Origin: Molossus alvarezi
Lineage: Eukaryota > Chordata > Mammalia > Chiroptera > Molossidae
Reading direction: 5' to 3'
DNA length: 64,000 nt
Assembly: GCA_037176705.1 (NCBI GenBank)
Contig: CM073886.1
Span: forward strand, 129,362,001-129,426,000
Of this stretch, positions 11,801 to 22,560 are shown piece after piece (the stretch's first letter is position 1; every line of letters starts with the position of its first letter). The notes below the pieces were generated by a model. It ran no database searches and was not told the origin of the DNA. It saw only the letters and a program-made list of their open reading frames with translations. The translations under genes were made by a program, and so were the position numbers.

Positions 11801-13326
11801 AGACAAAAGATCTGGGGTGGGGAGTCAACGAGTATACAGGCGTCACGCTACGGACAGTAGAGATGACGACAGGGACGCGCACCCGACAGGAACACAAAAG
11901 GAAACAGTTCTTGGTGTGTTTCCCGTGTTTAGGGAAATTGCGTTTCGAAGGAGAAACGTTGGGCGAACAGCAGGCCATGTGCTGGTCCAAGATCAGAAAC
12001 TGCACAGGTCGAGAAGGCGGAGAGGAGAGAGCGGGTGGGAGCCCAGGCCTGCTCCGTGCTTCTTCCTTCCGGGGTAGGAATACGATGCGCCCGAGGACTG
12101 CGGGGACTGGACGGGAAGATGACCGCATCGAGATGGCAAAGGCGCCGGCCAAAGTACGGAGCCTGGACGCAGCCTGCGGAATCACTGAAAGATTTGAGCA
12201 AGGGAACTAGCTAAACACACAAAGCCATTTTACCCTTGATGCACCGGTTCCAAAAGCTAAGCAAACATTTTGTGATGATTTCCTTTACTGTTTCTGCTTG
12301 TCATTTGTTGTTTTGTATTTTTTTTTTTTTCTTTCTTTGTCACAAAAGGCAGCTGCTGCTGAAATTATCCATCTAGTTAAAAACGATTCTCAGTGGCAGG
12401 GGCCGCTTTGCTGCACGGATGTCTGCGTGACGGCGGCTGGGGACGAACCTGGGGTCTGCTGCTCCGTCCCAACAGACATCAACCAGCTTCTGTGTGGTGT
12501 TTAACTGCAGAGCTTCAGCTCCCAGTGTCCGAGGTGCGGTGCCTCCCTGGCTGCCAGATGGGCCGCGTGCCAAGTGCCCAATGCCGCCAAAATGTCACGT
12601 GCAGACTAGACTGATGTCGAAATCGGGGAAGAGGGCTGCCAGGTGTCAGGAAGCCGTGGTTTTGCAGCTCTGTTCACCTGGAGTCTTTGCTCAGCAGGCG
12701 AAGGCATACCTGCAGCTCCGGGTGGAGGCAGCACCAAGTGTGGCCTGTGCAGGCGGAGGGGGAGCGCACAGGACGGCTGGGTCCGGGCAGCGCGCGCATC
12801 CGTGGACACCGAGCCTGTGCAGGCGGAGGGGGAGCGCACAGGACGGCTGTGTCCGGGCAGCAAGAGCGTCCGTGGACCACCTGCCCGGAGAAGCTGCTTA
12901 CAAACATCTCATTGCCTTCTTGCCCTGAACTTCAGACAGAGTTGTCTTCAACGTCCGCCTAGGTCAACACCTTATGAAATCCTGACTCGAGATTTCTGTC
13001 ACGTATTCCTGTGCTCAGGTCGCTTCCACCTCCGGGAGCCCAGGTGCGTGGTGTCAGTCACGCATGCTTCTTCCCAGACACGGCACTCAGCCATCCCCTC
13101 ACGTCCACACACCTGCGGCGGGTGCTGCCTTGCAACACCGACAGTTTCTGTGACATTAACAAGCTCTTAAGTCCTTTAGCCGCTCTGTCACTGGGGTCTC
13201 CTCGCTGGCTCTTCGCCAGCTAGCCACGCCACTGTGTTCCACACTTAACAAGGAGTGTAAATGACAAGATTTCCCTCTTCTTAAGTGATTCTACCTTATC
13301 CACTGAGTCTCAGCCTAACTCCTACA
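11801..13326. other. single-copy DNA with a local tandem duplication
   Basis: Contains a T-run near 12319-12331 and the 70-bp duplication listed separately. The remaining frames are short and overlapping. No repeat family is recognised. Confidence 0.45.
12744..12883. repeat. 70-bp tandem duplication, two copies
   Basis: CCTGTGCAGGCGGAGGGGGA starts at 12744 and again at 12814. The copies differ at a handful of positions (CTGGGTCC against CTGTGTCC, GCGCGCGC against GCAAGAGC). The unit length is not a multiple of three. Confidence 0.9.
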
Positions 13327-13338
13327 GGGAAGAAACTT

Positions 13339-13558
13339 ATTGTTTTTGATATTTTTTTTCTTTATTTATTTTTAGAGAGAGAGGGAGAGGGAGAGAGCCA
13401 TAGAAACATCGATGAGAGAGAAACATCGATGAGAGAGAACATCGATTGGCCGCCTCCTGCATGACCCCCACTGGGGATCAGGCCCACAACCTGGGCACGT
13501 GCCCCGCGAACTCTTGGTGCAGGGTCGATGCTCAACCACTGAGCCACACCAGGCAGGC
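13339..13558 (-). repeat. Ves SINE, type 1, with B-box deletion
   Basis: A reversed copy flanked by a perfect 12-bp target-site duplication, GGGAAGAAACTT, at 13327-13338 and 13559-13570. Two internal changes are visible. The AAACATCGATGAGAGAG segment is duplicated near 13404-13438. The expected segment between the reversed GTGCCC and CTCTTGGTGC is shortened, removing the B box. This copy could not drive its own transcription. Confidence 0.95.
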
Positions 13559-13570
13559 GGGAAGAAACTT

Positions 13571-14530
13571 CTTGAAGGAGTTAAGCCAGAATAAGGGATC
13601 AATAGAAGTGATCTTGTCATTGAGGATATTGTGTGGTTTAAACATCTGTAGGTCCTGGGTCCCTTGAGAACCCGAGGAACATGTTGGACTGTCACCTCAC
13701 GGCTGACAGGTAGGGGCAGCGGGCCAGGTTCCCCAAGCAGCCTCTGCAGACACCTGAGCAGGTGGGTCTCTGCTAACTGTGGAGGGGGTGAGAGTCTGGT
13801 TCCCACTGGGTAGGCCTTCTAGCTGCCCCCTGTATGGTGCCACTGATACCACAGGGCAGGGGAGAACCTGGACTCTGCCAGGTGTCCTCTGACACCGCCC
13901 AGCAGGGAGCAGAGGACATTCTAGGACCGGCAGGCGGGAGTGGAAGTCTGGCCTCTGCCGCGGGCAGTAGAGGAGCCACTTGTCCTTTGTTTGTTCTTCT
14001 GGGGCTTGGATCATCAGACTGATTATTGTCTAAAATTGCTCTCTTTTGCTAGGCCGTCCCTCTCCTGGTGCTCTGGCTGGAGAGAGCACACGTTTATTGG
14101 GCTTGGTCTGTGACGGTGGACATTTCTGGGTTGCCGGCTTCTTGAGGTCCAAGTCCGGAATGTATGAGGAGGGAAACCCTGGAGACTAATCTCTGCCTTG
14201 TTCCTTGTTCCCCAGGTCTCCAGCCCGTCTGCCTTCTTCCGTCCACGCTCATGCGCTGGCTGCGTTTGCTTCACACGGAATGTCCAGGGACTTTCGTTGC
14301 ACTTAGAGACGTACAAGGAAAGACGGCCACTCCTTCTTCTGGAAGGTAGACGTCCACTGGTTTCCCATTTCTGTGAGATTTTTGTTTTTATTTTGTCATG
14401 GATTTTCTGTTGATGCTGCTGATATCTTTGACTATTGAATTATCATTGCGATTTTTAATTCACAACCTATTTATAGTTGTAGGTTATTAACAATGACAAT
14501 TGGCTGCAAATATTTTATCTTTTTTTTACC
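13571..14530. other. single-copy DNA, no feature seen
   Basis: No repeat family recognised; composition changes from GC-rich to AT-rich near 14360. Frames are short and overlapping. Confidence 0.45.
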
Positions 14531-14548
14531 TTTTTTTTTTTTTTTTAA

Positions 14549-14648
14549 TTTTTTTTCTTGTTTGGTATGTGCCCGTAGCGGGAATCGAACCCGGCTCTCT
14601 CTGGCCAGCAGGCCGATGCTCCAACCGCTGAGACAAACTGGCCAGGGC
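14549..14648 (-). repeat. short tRNA-only Ves-like SINE
   Basis: In sense orientation it reads as a type 2-like tRNA head (TTTGTCTCAGCGGTTGGAGC, then ATCGGCCTG) with B box GGTTCGATTCC, then CGGGCACATACCAAACAAG and directly an A-rich tail. The whole body after the tRNA-like part of normal Ves is missing. The copy at 53238-53336 has the same end and the same GTTGGAGC variant. A T-run precedes it, and TTACC at 14526-14530 and 14649-14653 may be what is left of a target-site duplication. Confidence 0.8.
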
Positions 14649-14653
14649 TTACC

Positions 14654-17600
14654 AATTTTTTTCTATCAACTTTTACTTTTGTTTATAATGTTGAAATATA
14701 GAAATTTTCATATTTATGTATGCAGATCCATTGATAGATTTCCATATGATTTTTCTCATGCAGACAGCTTAAAAGGCCTTTATCCAAATGTCAGATAAAC
14801 ATTTGTACATCCTTTCTTTTAGATATTTAAAATCAGTTTACCATTTTCTCTTACTTTTAATTCTTATCCATGTAAAATTAATACTGTTTCACAGTCCCAG
14901 AGGAGAAAGGCTTTGAACTATGCTTTCAGGGAAGGACTTTTTCCTTAAACCCTTGAAAGTGTTCACATATACGCTCAATTCCAGCAAGACTGCTGCGTAC
15001 CCACAGACCGCATCACGCTCCACCGCGTGGCTTAGCAGCACCCACCTTCCCGACCACGTGTCTGCATTCACCGCAGTGCATGTTGGGGGTGACGGCGAGG
15101 GACCTGCCCGAGCTGTCGCCCCAGGAAACGGCCAGGCAGAAGCCCTCTGTGGGTGACGAAGGTGCCTTGGCCTGCACTGCACGTCACAGGGTACAGCTGG
15201 GGGCGCCTGGCCAGGTCCCCCGCCGTTCCCTTCAACACTCCATCCCAGCGAAGGAGCTGTGCTGAAACCTCACCGGAGTGATTCGCCTCGAGCATCTGCT
15301 TCAAGGTTGGGGAGGTTTTGAAAGACACACGACTGTGTGCTGCGCTGTGAGCCTGTGCTGGGGTCTCTAGGGCTGGACCAAGGTCACTCTCACCGCTCGT
15401 TTGGAAGCCAATAACTCTGTGGTCATCTCCCAGAGTACAAGGGGCCCGTGTGGTGTTGCCACCTTGAGACCCCAGGAAGCAGGGTAGTGGGCACACTGCC
15501 GGACGTGAACCCCTCAGCGACTCGGCCATCGGCGATGAGGATGATGACGACTGCTGTGGCCTCTACTTCTCAGGCTTCATCCAGGCCATAGACCGAGCAA
15601 AACACGAATTCTCTGCTTAATGCATCAGAGTAAGGAGAGAGTAGTCATAACTCTCCGTTAACTACAGTCACTCAGAGATGGAGACAGAAGGGGCTCCCAT
15701 GGCTGAAATGAGATTTAAAAAAAGTTCTATTACTATTAAATGTGACCACTATAAAGACTTCATAGAAGTGTGGGAGGTATTTCTGGGCTACATTAATTCA
15801 AAAAAGCTAAGAAAGGCAGTGCTCACTACACTACAGAATACACCACATTATGGTAGTAATAGCTTTCAGACATTTCTTTATTTCTCCACTTGATATAATG
15901 TTGCATATTGGTGAGATGCCTTAAATTGTATTTCCGTTGTTTTATTAATTACGAAAAGGGAATGACAGAAGAGTGGGAGGTACCTTGGTGTTCTTGTTGG
16001 CTCCCCAGAGTTGCAGACAGTCATTTCAGACCCAGGCTTGCACGGGCTAGGAGCAGCAGCAAAATGCCATTGTGTTCAAAGAAGCTTCATCAGCACTGCC
16101 TGTATTTTTATGGTGACACAACCCAATGGTGGATTGAAAAGAACACAAATGTTACAGCCCTTTACAATGCTAGTGTTCCTTCCTAAGCAGTGCCCGGAGA
16201 GAGGAGAGGACGCGATGGGACAGCGTCTGCTGCTTCCCAGACACCCTTTGGGGCTCGTTCTGAGCGAGGGATGCTTGAGACCACAACACCAGCCCACACC
16301 CGCTCAGCAGGTGCATTTCCTCGGGTGCTTTCCCTAGAGGCCCTTGGCCAGGAAGCCAGGCGCCAGACTTTCTCCAGGACCAACGACAGCCTTGAACCCC
16401 GCCGAGAAATCCCTGGGTACAGCCCGGAGCATTCCGTTCCCCAGAAGGCGAGTGTGGGTGCGGCAGAGATCCTGTGGTTGTGTGCGGGACCCTAGGCCAC
16501 GTTGGAGTTCATGCTCTACAAGAGAAATAGTTAGCAAAGCCCCAGGGTTATTTGCAAGCTGGGAGCAGAAACCTACGTAAATAGTCGCATGACAGGAAAT
16601 AGAGACTTTATCCATTATACCTAAAAAATAAGAGAGAATACAGGTGCTGACCCAAACACACACACCACACACACACACAACTGAAGGGCAGAGCTGTGTT
16701 AAAAGTATTTAGCAAAGACAAGAATGCTTGGGAGCCAAGAGAGGGTCAAACAATGTATAAAACTCAAACAGAATGGGCAGCAAGGAGAAATCGGTCCATA
16801 GGAGGTCACAGTCATGCCCCCATGTCTGTGGACAGAGAGCATTGGTCTATTCTCTCTACAAAGCACCCTAACTCCAACTTTTCTAATAACCCTGTGAAAA
16901 ATCTTTGTAGGTATGTTCTGAAGCAAATTGTAAATATGAGAGCTAGCACTTGCTTTATAGTTACCAAACAGATCCCTTTATTTGTTGTGTCTTGGTTGAG
17001 GATTCTAATACAGTTCCATAGAAATTTATGAATTTTGGCACGCAAACCGTGTCGCCGATAAAATGCCCAGATTGATGCCCAGAAAACGCCAGATGACTCT
17101 GAGAGAGGGAAGGGGACCCGAGGACCGGCGTCTCAGAGCAAGACTTGGCCTCCTGTGCCTTATCTCAGAGCTTCTGGTATTAGCACAGCCCACGGGTCCC
17201 CCAAGGAGGCTCCCAGACGTGCTCAAGGCCACGTGGGCTAGAACACTGAGCTGGGGATTGGCACCAGGGCTCAGCCTCACAGACCACGCTGGGGCCACTG
17301 TTCCAGGCTCTCGAGGAGTCGGCGACGGGGTCCTCTGGAAGGGGTCACTGAGCGCCAATGACAGAACCCAGCGGAGTCTCGCCTCTGTGCTGGGCGGCGC
17401 GCACTGAGGTCATTTTCACTCCATAGCTGGTCCTTTCTTCTTCTGTTCCCTGATGGCTCGTTGACCTGGCAGGCCAGGGCATTGAAACATGCACGTAAAG
17501 GTCTCCAGGAAAACTACACTATGTATTTTTAGTTTAGAAAAATGAAAAGGGTACTGTAAATTTTCCAGACTGGTATTTCTCTAGGACCCACTTACCCAGG

Positions 17601-18536
17601 CTATGTTTTATCCCACGTGCTGCACTATTTCTCCGCATGACTCTAATCCCTACATGCTAGCAGTATTCTGGTGTCTGTCACCGTCCACCTGACCCGCGCC
17701 TCTTACGGGACATTCTGTTTTGCGTGCCCTTGCCTCCGTCCACGGGTGCCGTTTCTATCGGGTTCTGCTGATGTTAATGTCGAACCGGTCACCGTCACCT
17801 TCAAAGCAGAAAAACAGAAACCAAAGGCTGGAGCCCTCAGAAGTTATTATAAAGGTATTTCTCTTATCGTTTTTTTTAACTTCGGAAGCATTCACACTTT
17901 TATGGGCTGGTGTGAATTTTACCAAGATGAAGGGTAGAAGCAAAGGAAATGCTTGCATTGAGAGAATTTGTACCCGTGCAATGTCCCCACTCTGACGTTT
18001 CTGTCATTCTCTACCCCCCTTTCTTTCTCTCTTTTATTTTCTGTGACAAGATGTTATTTGTAGCATATTGGAAAATTATTATTTGCAATGCATTGCAAAA
18101 GAAAAAGAGAAAACTATGTAAGGTTTCATACAGGTAATTTTTTTTTTTCTTACCTGGAGTTACGTAAGTTGCATTGCTAATATGTCCTAACATACATGTG
18201 CGTGGGGGCTGATCACAGCCTTCCCTTGGATTTTGCTGGTAGTGTGGTGGCAATAAACTTCGTTTGCCTGGTTTGTGTTTATTTCATTGAAATGATACTT
18301 TGCTCTCATATCCGCCCTTCATTCTCTTGACACAATTTGGAAGTGAACGGACCGAGCTTACTTCCCCCCTTCCCAGTGCAAACCAGCAGGGCCACCTGCG
18401 TTTCCAACCCCGTTTTGGTTTGGTTTTTGTAGGTTTTGAGTCACGATTCTCTAGGTTTCCAAGCAGCGGTGTCACCGCCTGAAAGACCAGCAGTGACGTT
18501 CCCGTCCTCCTTATCCAGGTTGACTCGGTCCGTGGC
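14654..18536. other. mostly single-copy DNA, no gene supported
   Basis: Contains only a short (CA)n tract near 16656 and T-runs. Frames up to about 150 codons overlap on both strands at 15068-15529 without a domain. GCAATAAAC at 18250 is a possible polyadenylation motif but lacks supporting context. Confidence 0.4.
16656..16680. repeat. short (CA)n microsatellite
   Basis: CA dinucleotides with one ACC interruption. Confidence 0.85.
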
Positions 18537-18668
18537 CACGGTTCTCAAAGTGTGGCCAGAGCGCTCCTGTGCATCCTGGGGGCCCTTCGAGGGGGTCCAC
18601 CAGGTCAAAACCATTTTTATCATCGCACTGAGACGCCGTTTGCCATTAGTACCCAGACATTTGAGAGC
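18537..18668 (+). mobile_element. hAT-type DNA transposon fragment
   Basis: Starts with GGTTCTCAAAGTGTGG, the common terminal motif of mammalian hAT MITEs. It continues with GGGGGCCCTTCGAGGGGGTC and AGGTCAAAACCATTTTTATC, then GAGACGCCGTTTGCC, which resembles the order seen in an old non-autonomous hAT family. Only the 5' part is visible. I do not name the subfamily. Confidence 0.55.
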
Positions 18669-19421
18669 CCGCCATGGCCTTGCTTGGGGACTGGAATGAC
18701 TCAGACCCGTGGCATCCGGAGCCCCTTTCTATAACTTACCCGTGGTGACTGAATCTTATGTATAAGGTGCCATTACGTTTTTCTCTTCTGTTTCGTATGT
18801 CACCCCCTGTTCCCCTAGGTATTTGGGGCTTACCCTCAAGGCAGCCAACTCAGCTGTGCTCCGGGGAAGTAAGACACCAGGAGAAAATGCAGTGTAGGGG
18901 ACAATGGAAGAAAAAGACCACAGGATGTCGTCCACAGGTGTGGTTCTGGCTCTCCCACCAGGAAGGTCTGAAAATCCTTCATGAAAAACTCTTTGCAATG
19001 AATATCGGATTTTCTCCTCACTCTCAAGAGGTCTTTTCCAGCACCGTTCTCTGCAAATTCGTGGCATCTTCCAGGCTGGCCGTCTTCCCCGTGACGAGTG
19101 CTGCATTTTTCGCTTGGAGCCTGAACACCCCTCGAAGGAGAAACTGCGTCATGCAGCTCGGGCTCCATGCTGTGTGCTGTTTCACAGACGCGGACGACCA
19201 GTCGCTCCCTGCGGTTATTAATGACCTTCCCGGGACCACATGGCGAGAGCGTGCTACGCCGGTGTGTCAGCGTGGGGGCCTTCGGGGAGTTTTTTGGTTT
19301 CCCTGGACCAGTTCTTCACCAAACTAAATTAGTAAATTTCTGTCTGCTCTCCCAGGTCTAGATAACCATTCTGTGCACTGACTTGGTGGCAATCAATTCT
19401 TGGCTTAGTTTAGGGTAGACA
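18669..19421. other. single-copy DNA, no gene supported
   Basis: Contains a 189-codon plus-strand frame (18758-19327) overlapped by minus-strand frames of 110-116 codons. No domain or repeat is recognised. Confidence 0.45.
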
Positions 19422-19436
19422 TAATGTACTGAACCT

Positions 19437-19890
19437 TTTTTTTTAAATATGTTTTTATTAATTTTTTTGGAGAGAGAAAGAGAGAGCCATGGCCAGTTTG
19501 GCTCAGCGGTTAGAGCGTCGGCCTGAGGACCAGAGAGACCCAGGTTTGGTTCCCGCTAAGGGCATGTACCTCGGTTGCAGTTTGTCCCCGGCCCTGGTTG
19601 GTCGTGCGGGTGGCAGCCACTCGACGTGTCCCTTTCACATCAATGTTTCTCTTGCTCTCTCTTGCTCTCTCTCCCTTCTATCTGAGCAAAAAAATGGAAA
19701 AATGTCCTCAAGTGAGGATAAAAAAAAAAAGAGAGAGAGAGAAAGAAAGAGATATTGGTAGGCTGCCTCCTGCACGCCCCCTACTGGGGATGGAGCCTGC
19801 AACCCGGGCCTGTGCCCTGACCGGGAATCACACCAGGACCTCTCAGTCCCTGGGACGACGTTCAGTCCACTGAGCCACACTGGCAATGGC
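19437..19890 (-). repeat. Ves SINE, type 1, split by a second Ves
   Basis: The reversed type 1 element is in two parts, 19437-19485 (reversed tail) and 19731-19890 (body and reversed head, ending CCACTGAGCCACACTGGC). The outer target-site duplication is still readable: TAATGTACTGAACCT at 19422-19436 and TAATGTCCTGACCT at 19892-19905. The two parts are separated by an opposite-strand type 2 copy. Confidence 0.92.
19486..19730 (+). repeat. Ves SINE, type 2, nested
   Basis: A complete type 2 copy (GGCCAGTTTGGCTCAGCGG head, GGTTTGGTTCCCGC B-box region, CAGTTTGTCCCCGGCCC body, GTCCTCAAGTGAGGATAAAA end) inserted into the GA-rich tail of the surrounding type 1 element. GAGAGAAAGA-like sequence lies on both sides as a probable target-site duplication. 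Confidence 0.93.
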
Positions 19891-19905
19891 GTAATGTCCT
19901 GACCT

Positions 19906-20316
19906 CAATCATCAGGAATCTGCCCGACTCTGAGACATTCTGCAGGCACTTACTTCTCACATGCACAGGACACTTTGCAAAGTCCCTACCTGTGAACAGC
20001 AGCGAGGAGCAGTTTCACACTCCGAGAATTCATCACGTCACTGGGGACGGACACATCCTTCTGCCCCGAACTTCTCTGCCTGAAGTAGATTTCAGCATAA
20101 ACCCCTCACCAGCTAAATGAAACCCACCCAACCATTTACCTTCAGGCTTCGAAACTGAGGTTGTCTTTTGAAAGAAACACGGGCTCGGTGCCGCACGGCA
20201 CAGGACACAACCGCTGCTCTGTGCACGTGCTTCCAGCATGGGGGGCAGCGTGGGCACGTGACCGCGTCCCTGGGCTCGCTCTGTCCTCACGTCTCACTTC
20301 TGCGTCCTCTTGTCAT
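19906..20316. other. single-copy DNA before the minisatellite
   Basis: No repeat or gene recognised. Open frames here are extended by the adjoining minisatellite. Confidence 0.45.
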
Positions 20317-20997
20317 CCCTCCTCCCCTGGTGCCTGTCCCCTCTTCCCTGGCACCTGTCCCCTCCTCCCTGGCGCCCGTCCCCTCCTCCCTGGCACCTGT
20401 CCCCTCCTCCCTGGCGCCCGTCCCCTCCTCCCTGGCACCTGTCCCCTCCTCCCCTGGAGCCTGTCCCCTCCTCCCTGGCACCTGTCCCCTCCTCCCTAGC
20501 ACCCGTCCCCTCCTCCCCTGGCGCCCGTCCCCTCCTCCCCTGGCGCCCGTCCCCTCCTCCCCTGGCACCTGTCTCCTCCTCCCCTGGCACCTGTCCCCTC
20601 CTCCCCTGGCACCTGTCCCCTCCTCCCCTGGCGCCCGTCCCCTCCTCCCTGGTACCTGTCCCCTCCTCCCTGGCACCTGTCCCCTCCTCCCCTGGCACCT
20701 GTCCCCTCCTCCCCTGGCGACTGTCCCCTCCTCCCCTGGTGCCTGTCCCCTCCTCCCCTGGCGACTGTCCCCTCCTCCCTGGTACCTGTCCCCTCCTCCC
20801 TGGCACCTGTCCCCTCCTCCCTGGTACCTGTCCCCTCCTCCCTGGCACTTGTCCCCTCCTCCCCTGGCACCTGTCCCCTCCTCCCCTGGAGCCTGTCCCC
20901 TCCTCCCCTGGCGACTGCCCCCTCCTCCCTGGCACCTGTCCCCTCCTCTCCTGGCACCTGTCCCCTCCTCCCCTGGCACCTGTCCCCTCCTCCCCGA
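20317..20997. repeat. 21/22-bp pyrimidine-rich minisatellite, about 31 units
   Basis: The unit is CACCTGTCCCCTCCTCCC plus TGG, in a 21-base and a 22-base form that differ by one C in the final C-run. I count about 31 full units plus partial ends. The first four bases of the unit vary between CACC, CGCC, TACC, CGAC, AGCC and TGCC, while the CCCCTCCTCCC core is nearly fixed. The plus strand is strongly pyrimidine-rich. The unit has no stop codon in most frames, which creates long false open frames on both strands (213-481 codons). Confidence 0.97.
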
Positions 20998-22414
20998 GGC
21001 CCGTGCTGCTATGTGGCCTGTGGGAGATTTCTGTACGTCAGCTCGACACCCGTCAACATCACCTCCTTATTTCCATGTCGTTCTTCTTCCCGTGGTTCTA
21101 GGGAAACAGGGTCTGAAGAACGAAAAGACACAATTCATCCGGCTGAACTTGCCGTCATCGGACAAGAGGTCAGGACTCAATCAGAAGGACGTCGTTGCTC
21201 TTGGTCGGCAGACAGCAGACGTGGTCTTGCTCTGCAGTGTTACGTGGGACGTTCCGTGTCCAGTTGGACTCCTTTGCTCGGATGGCAGGAGCGAAATCCC
21301 AGACTGGCAGCCTGAGCAAGGGACGTGCGTCCTGTTCTGGGGACTGGACCCTGAGCTCGAGGTGTCAGCAGCTCTGGTTTCTCCCGAGACGTCTCTCCTT
21401 GGTCTGCAGATGCCTCTTGCTCACTGTGTTCGTGAATGTTCTCTCCCGTGGGTGTGTGTACCCCTCGTGCTTCTCCGTGTCCACATCGTCCCCCGTCTGA
21501 GAACACCTGTCGTACTGGATTGGGACCTGCCTGAAAGGCTTCATTTTAACTTGATCAGCTCTTTAAAGGTTCTGCCTCCAGATACAGTGACACTCTGCCG
21601 GACGGAGGGCTAGAGACTCAACACGGGAATTGGGGGAACACGGTTCAGCCCTAACGCCTGTGTTCTGGGAGAACCCTCTTCAGGGAGCCACACAGACTTG
21701 TTTCAGCGAGAGCGGGTGTTCTCTCCGTCTAAAAGTCCGTTCTCCTTCTCGTCATTCCCGAGACATGCCGAGTGGCGGTGCTGAGCATGCGAGGGCTCCC
21801 TCTTTGCCCCGACAGATGACACCTTCATGTACCCTAAGGGCACTGGGGGTGCGGGTCACCGTTCCGATGGATTGGGGTTTACTTTAAGTAAATGTTAGAT
21901 TCTGAAATGGCGGCAGCTCCGCAGGGGCACTGCTGAAGGTCAAGTGTGGCAGACTCGGCCCAGCCCTCAGCAGAGGGGGAAGAAACGTTAGACGTGCGGC
22001 CAGCGAGGCTCGGCTGGGCACGAGGCCGTGCTAGCTGGGGCCCTTCAGAGAAATGGAACTAACCCGAAATTTATGCTAATTAACTGAAAGTGGAGCTAAC
22101 TCAACTGCCCTGAAGGATAAGCAAGTATATCGTCTTCTAAAAATAATTGAAACAGTAAAACAAAATTCAGGGTTGGCAGTTCCGTTCTGCTGTGCCGGAG
22201 AGCGTGGCTCGTGTCCTTGCCGTACGTGAGCCCCTCTCGGGCCCCGCGGGAGGCCGGCCTGCCCTGCAGATGGGGTGTCGCAGGGACCCGTGCTCCGGTG
22301 ATGTCCACGCACCCCGGGGACAGGAGGCAGGCGAGGAGGCCTCCAGAGCGTGGACCTTCCTGGGGGCACAGAACCAGGCACCGTGGCCCCTTGCTGTTAG
22401 TTGAGCTTCTTTTT
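20998..22414. other. single-copy DNA, no gene supported
   Basis: The 481-codon frame beginning at 20168 runs through to 21613, but its only long repeat-free part (about 200 codons) has no domain I recognise and is overlapped by frames on both strands. Confidence 0.45.
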
Positions 22415-22560
22415 AATCATTAAAAGACATTTTTAAATTATAATCGACATACAATACATATTAGTTTCAGGTGACAACATGGTGATTAGACATGTATATA
22501 ACGTATAAAGTGATCACTCTGACAAGCTGGGCTTGTTGAGTCCTCCGTCCATGACTGAAG
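22415..22560 (-). repeat. L1 (old L1M type) 3'-end fragment
   Basis: In reverse orientation the plus strand reads AAATTATAATCGACATACAA, then TTAGTTTCAGGTGACAACAT and AAAGTGATCACTCTGACAAG, which follows the order of old mammalian L1M 3' UTRs read antisense. Confidence 0.75.

Noticed and set aside
18245..18290. GCAATAAAC followed by a GT-rich stretch as a gene or LTR 3' end
   Set aside because: No LTR structure, exon or matching repeat around it; a single hexamer is expected often by chance.
20287..20979. 213-230 codon minus-strand frames rich in GARGGGDRCQG repeats
   Set aside because: Pure translation of the 21/22-bp minisatellite.
20168..21613. 481-codon plus-strand frame
   Set aside because: Nearly half is minisatellite without stops. 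Long frames occur in other phases and on the other strand of the same array; no domain in the rest.
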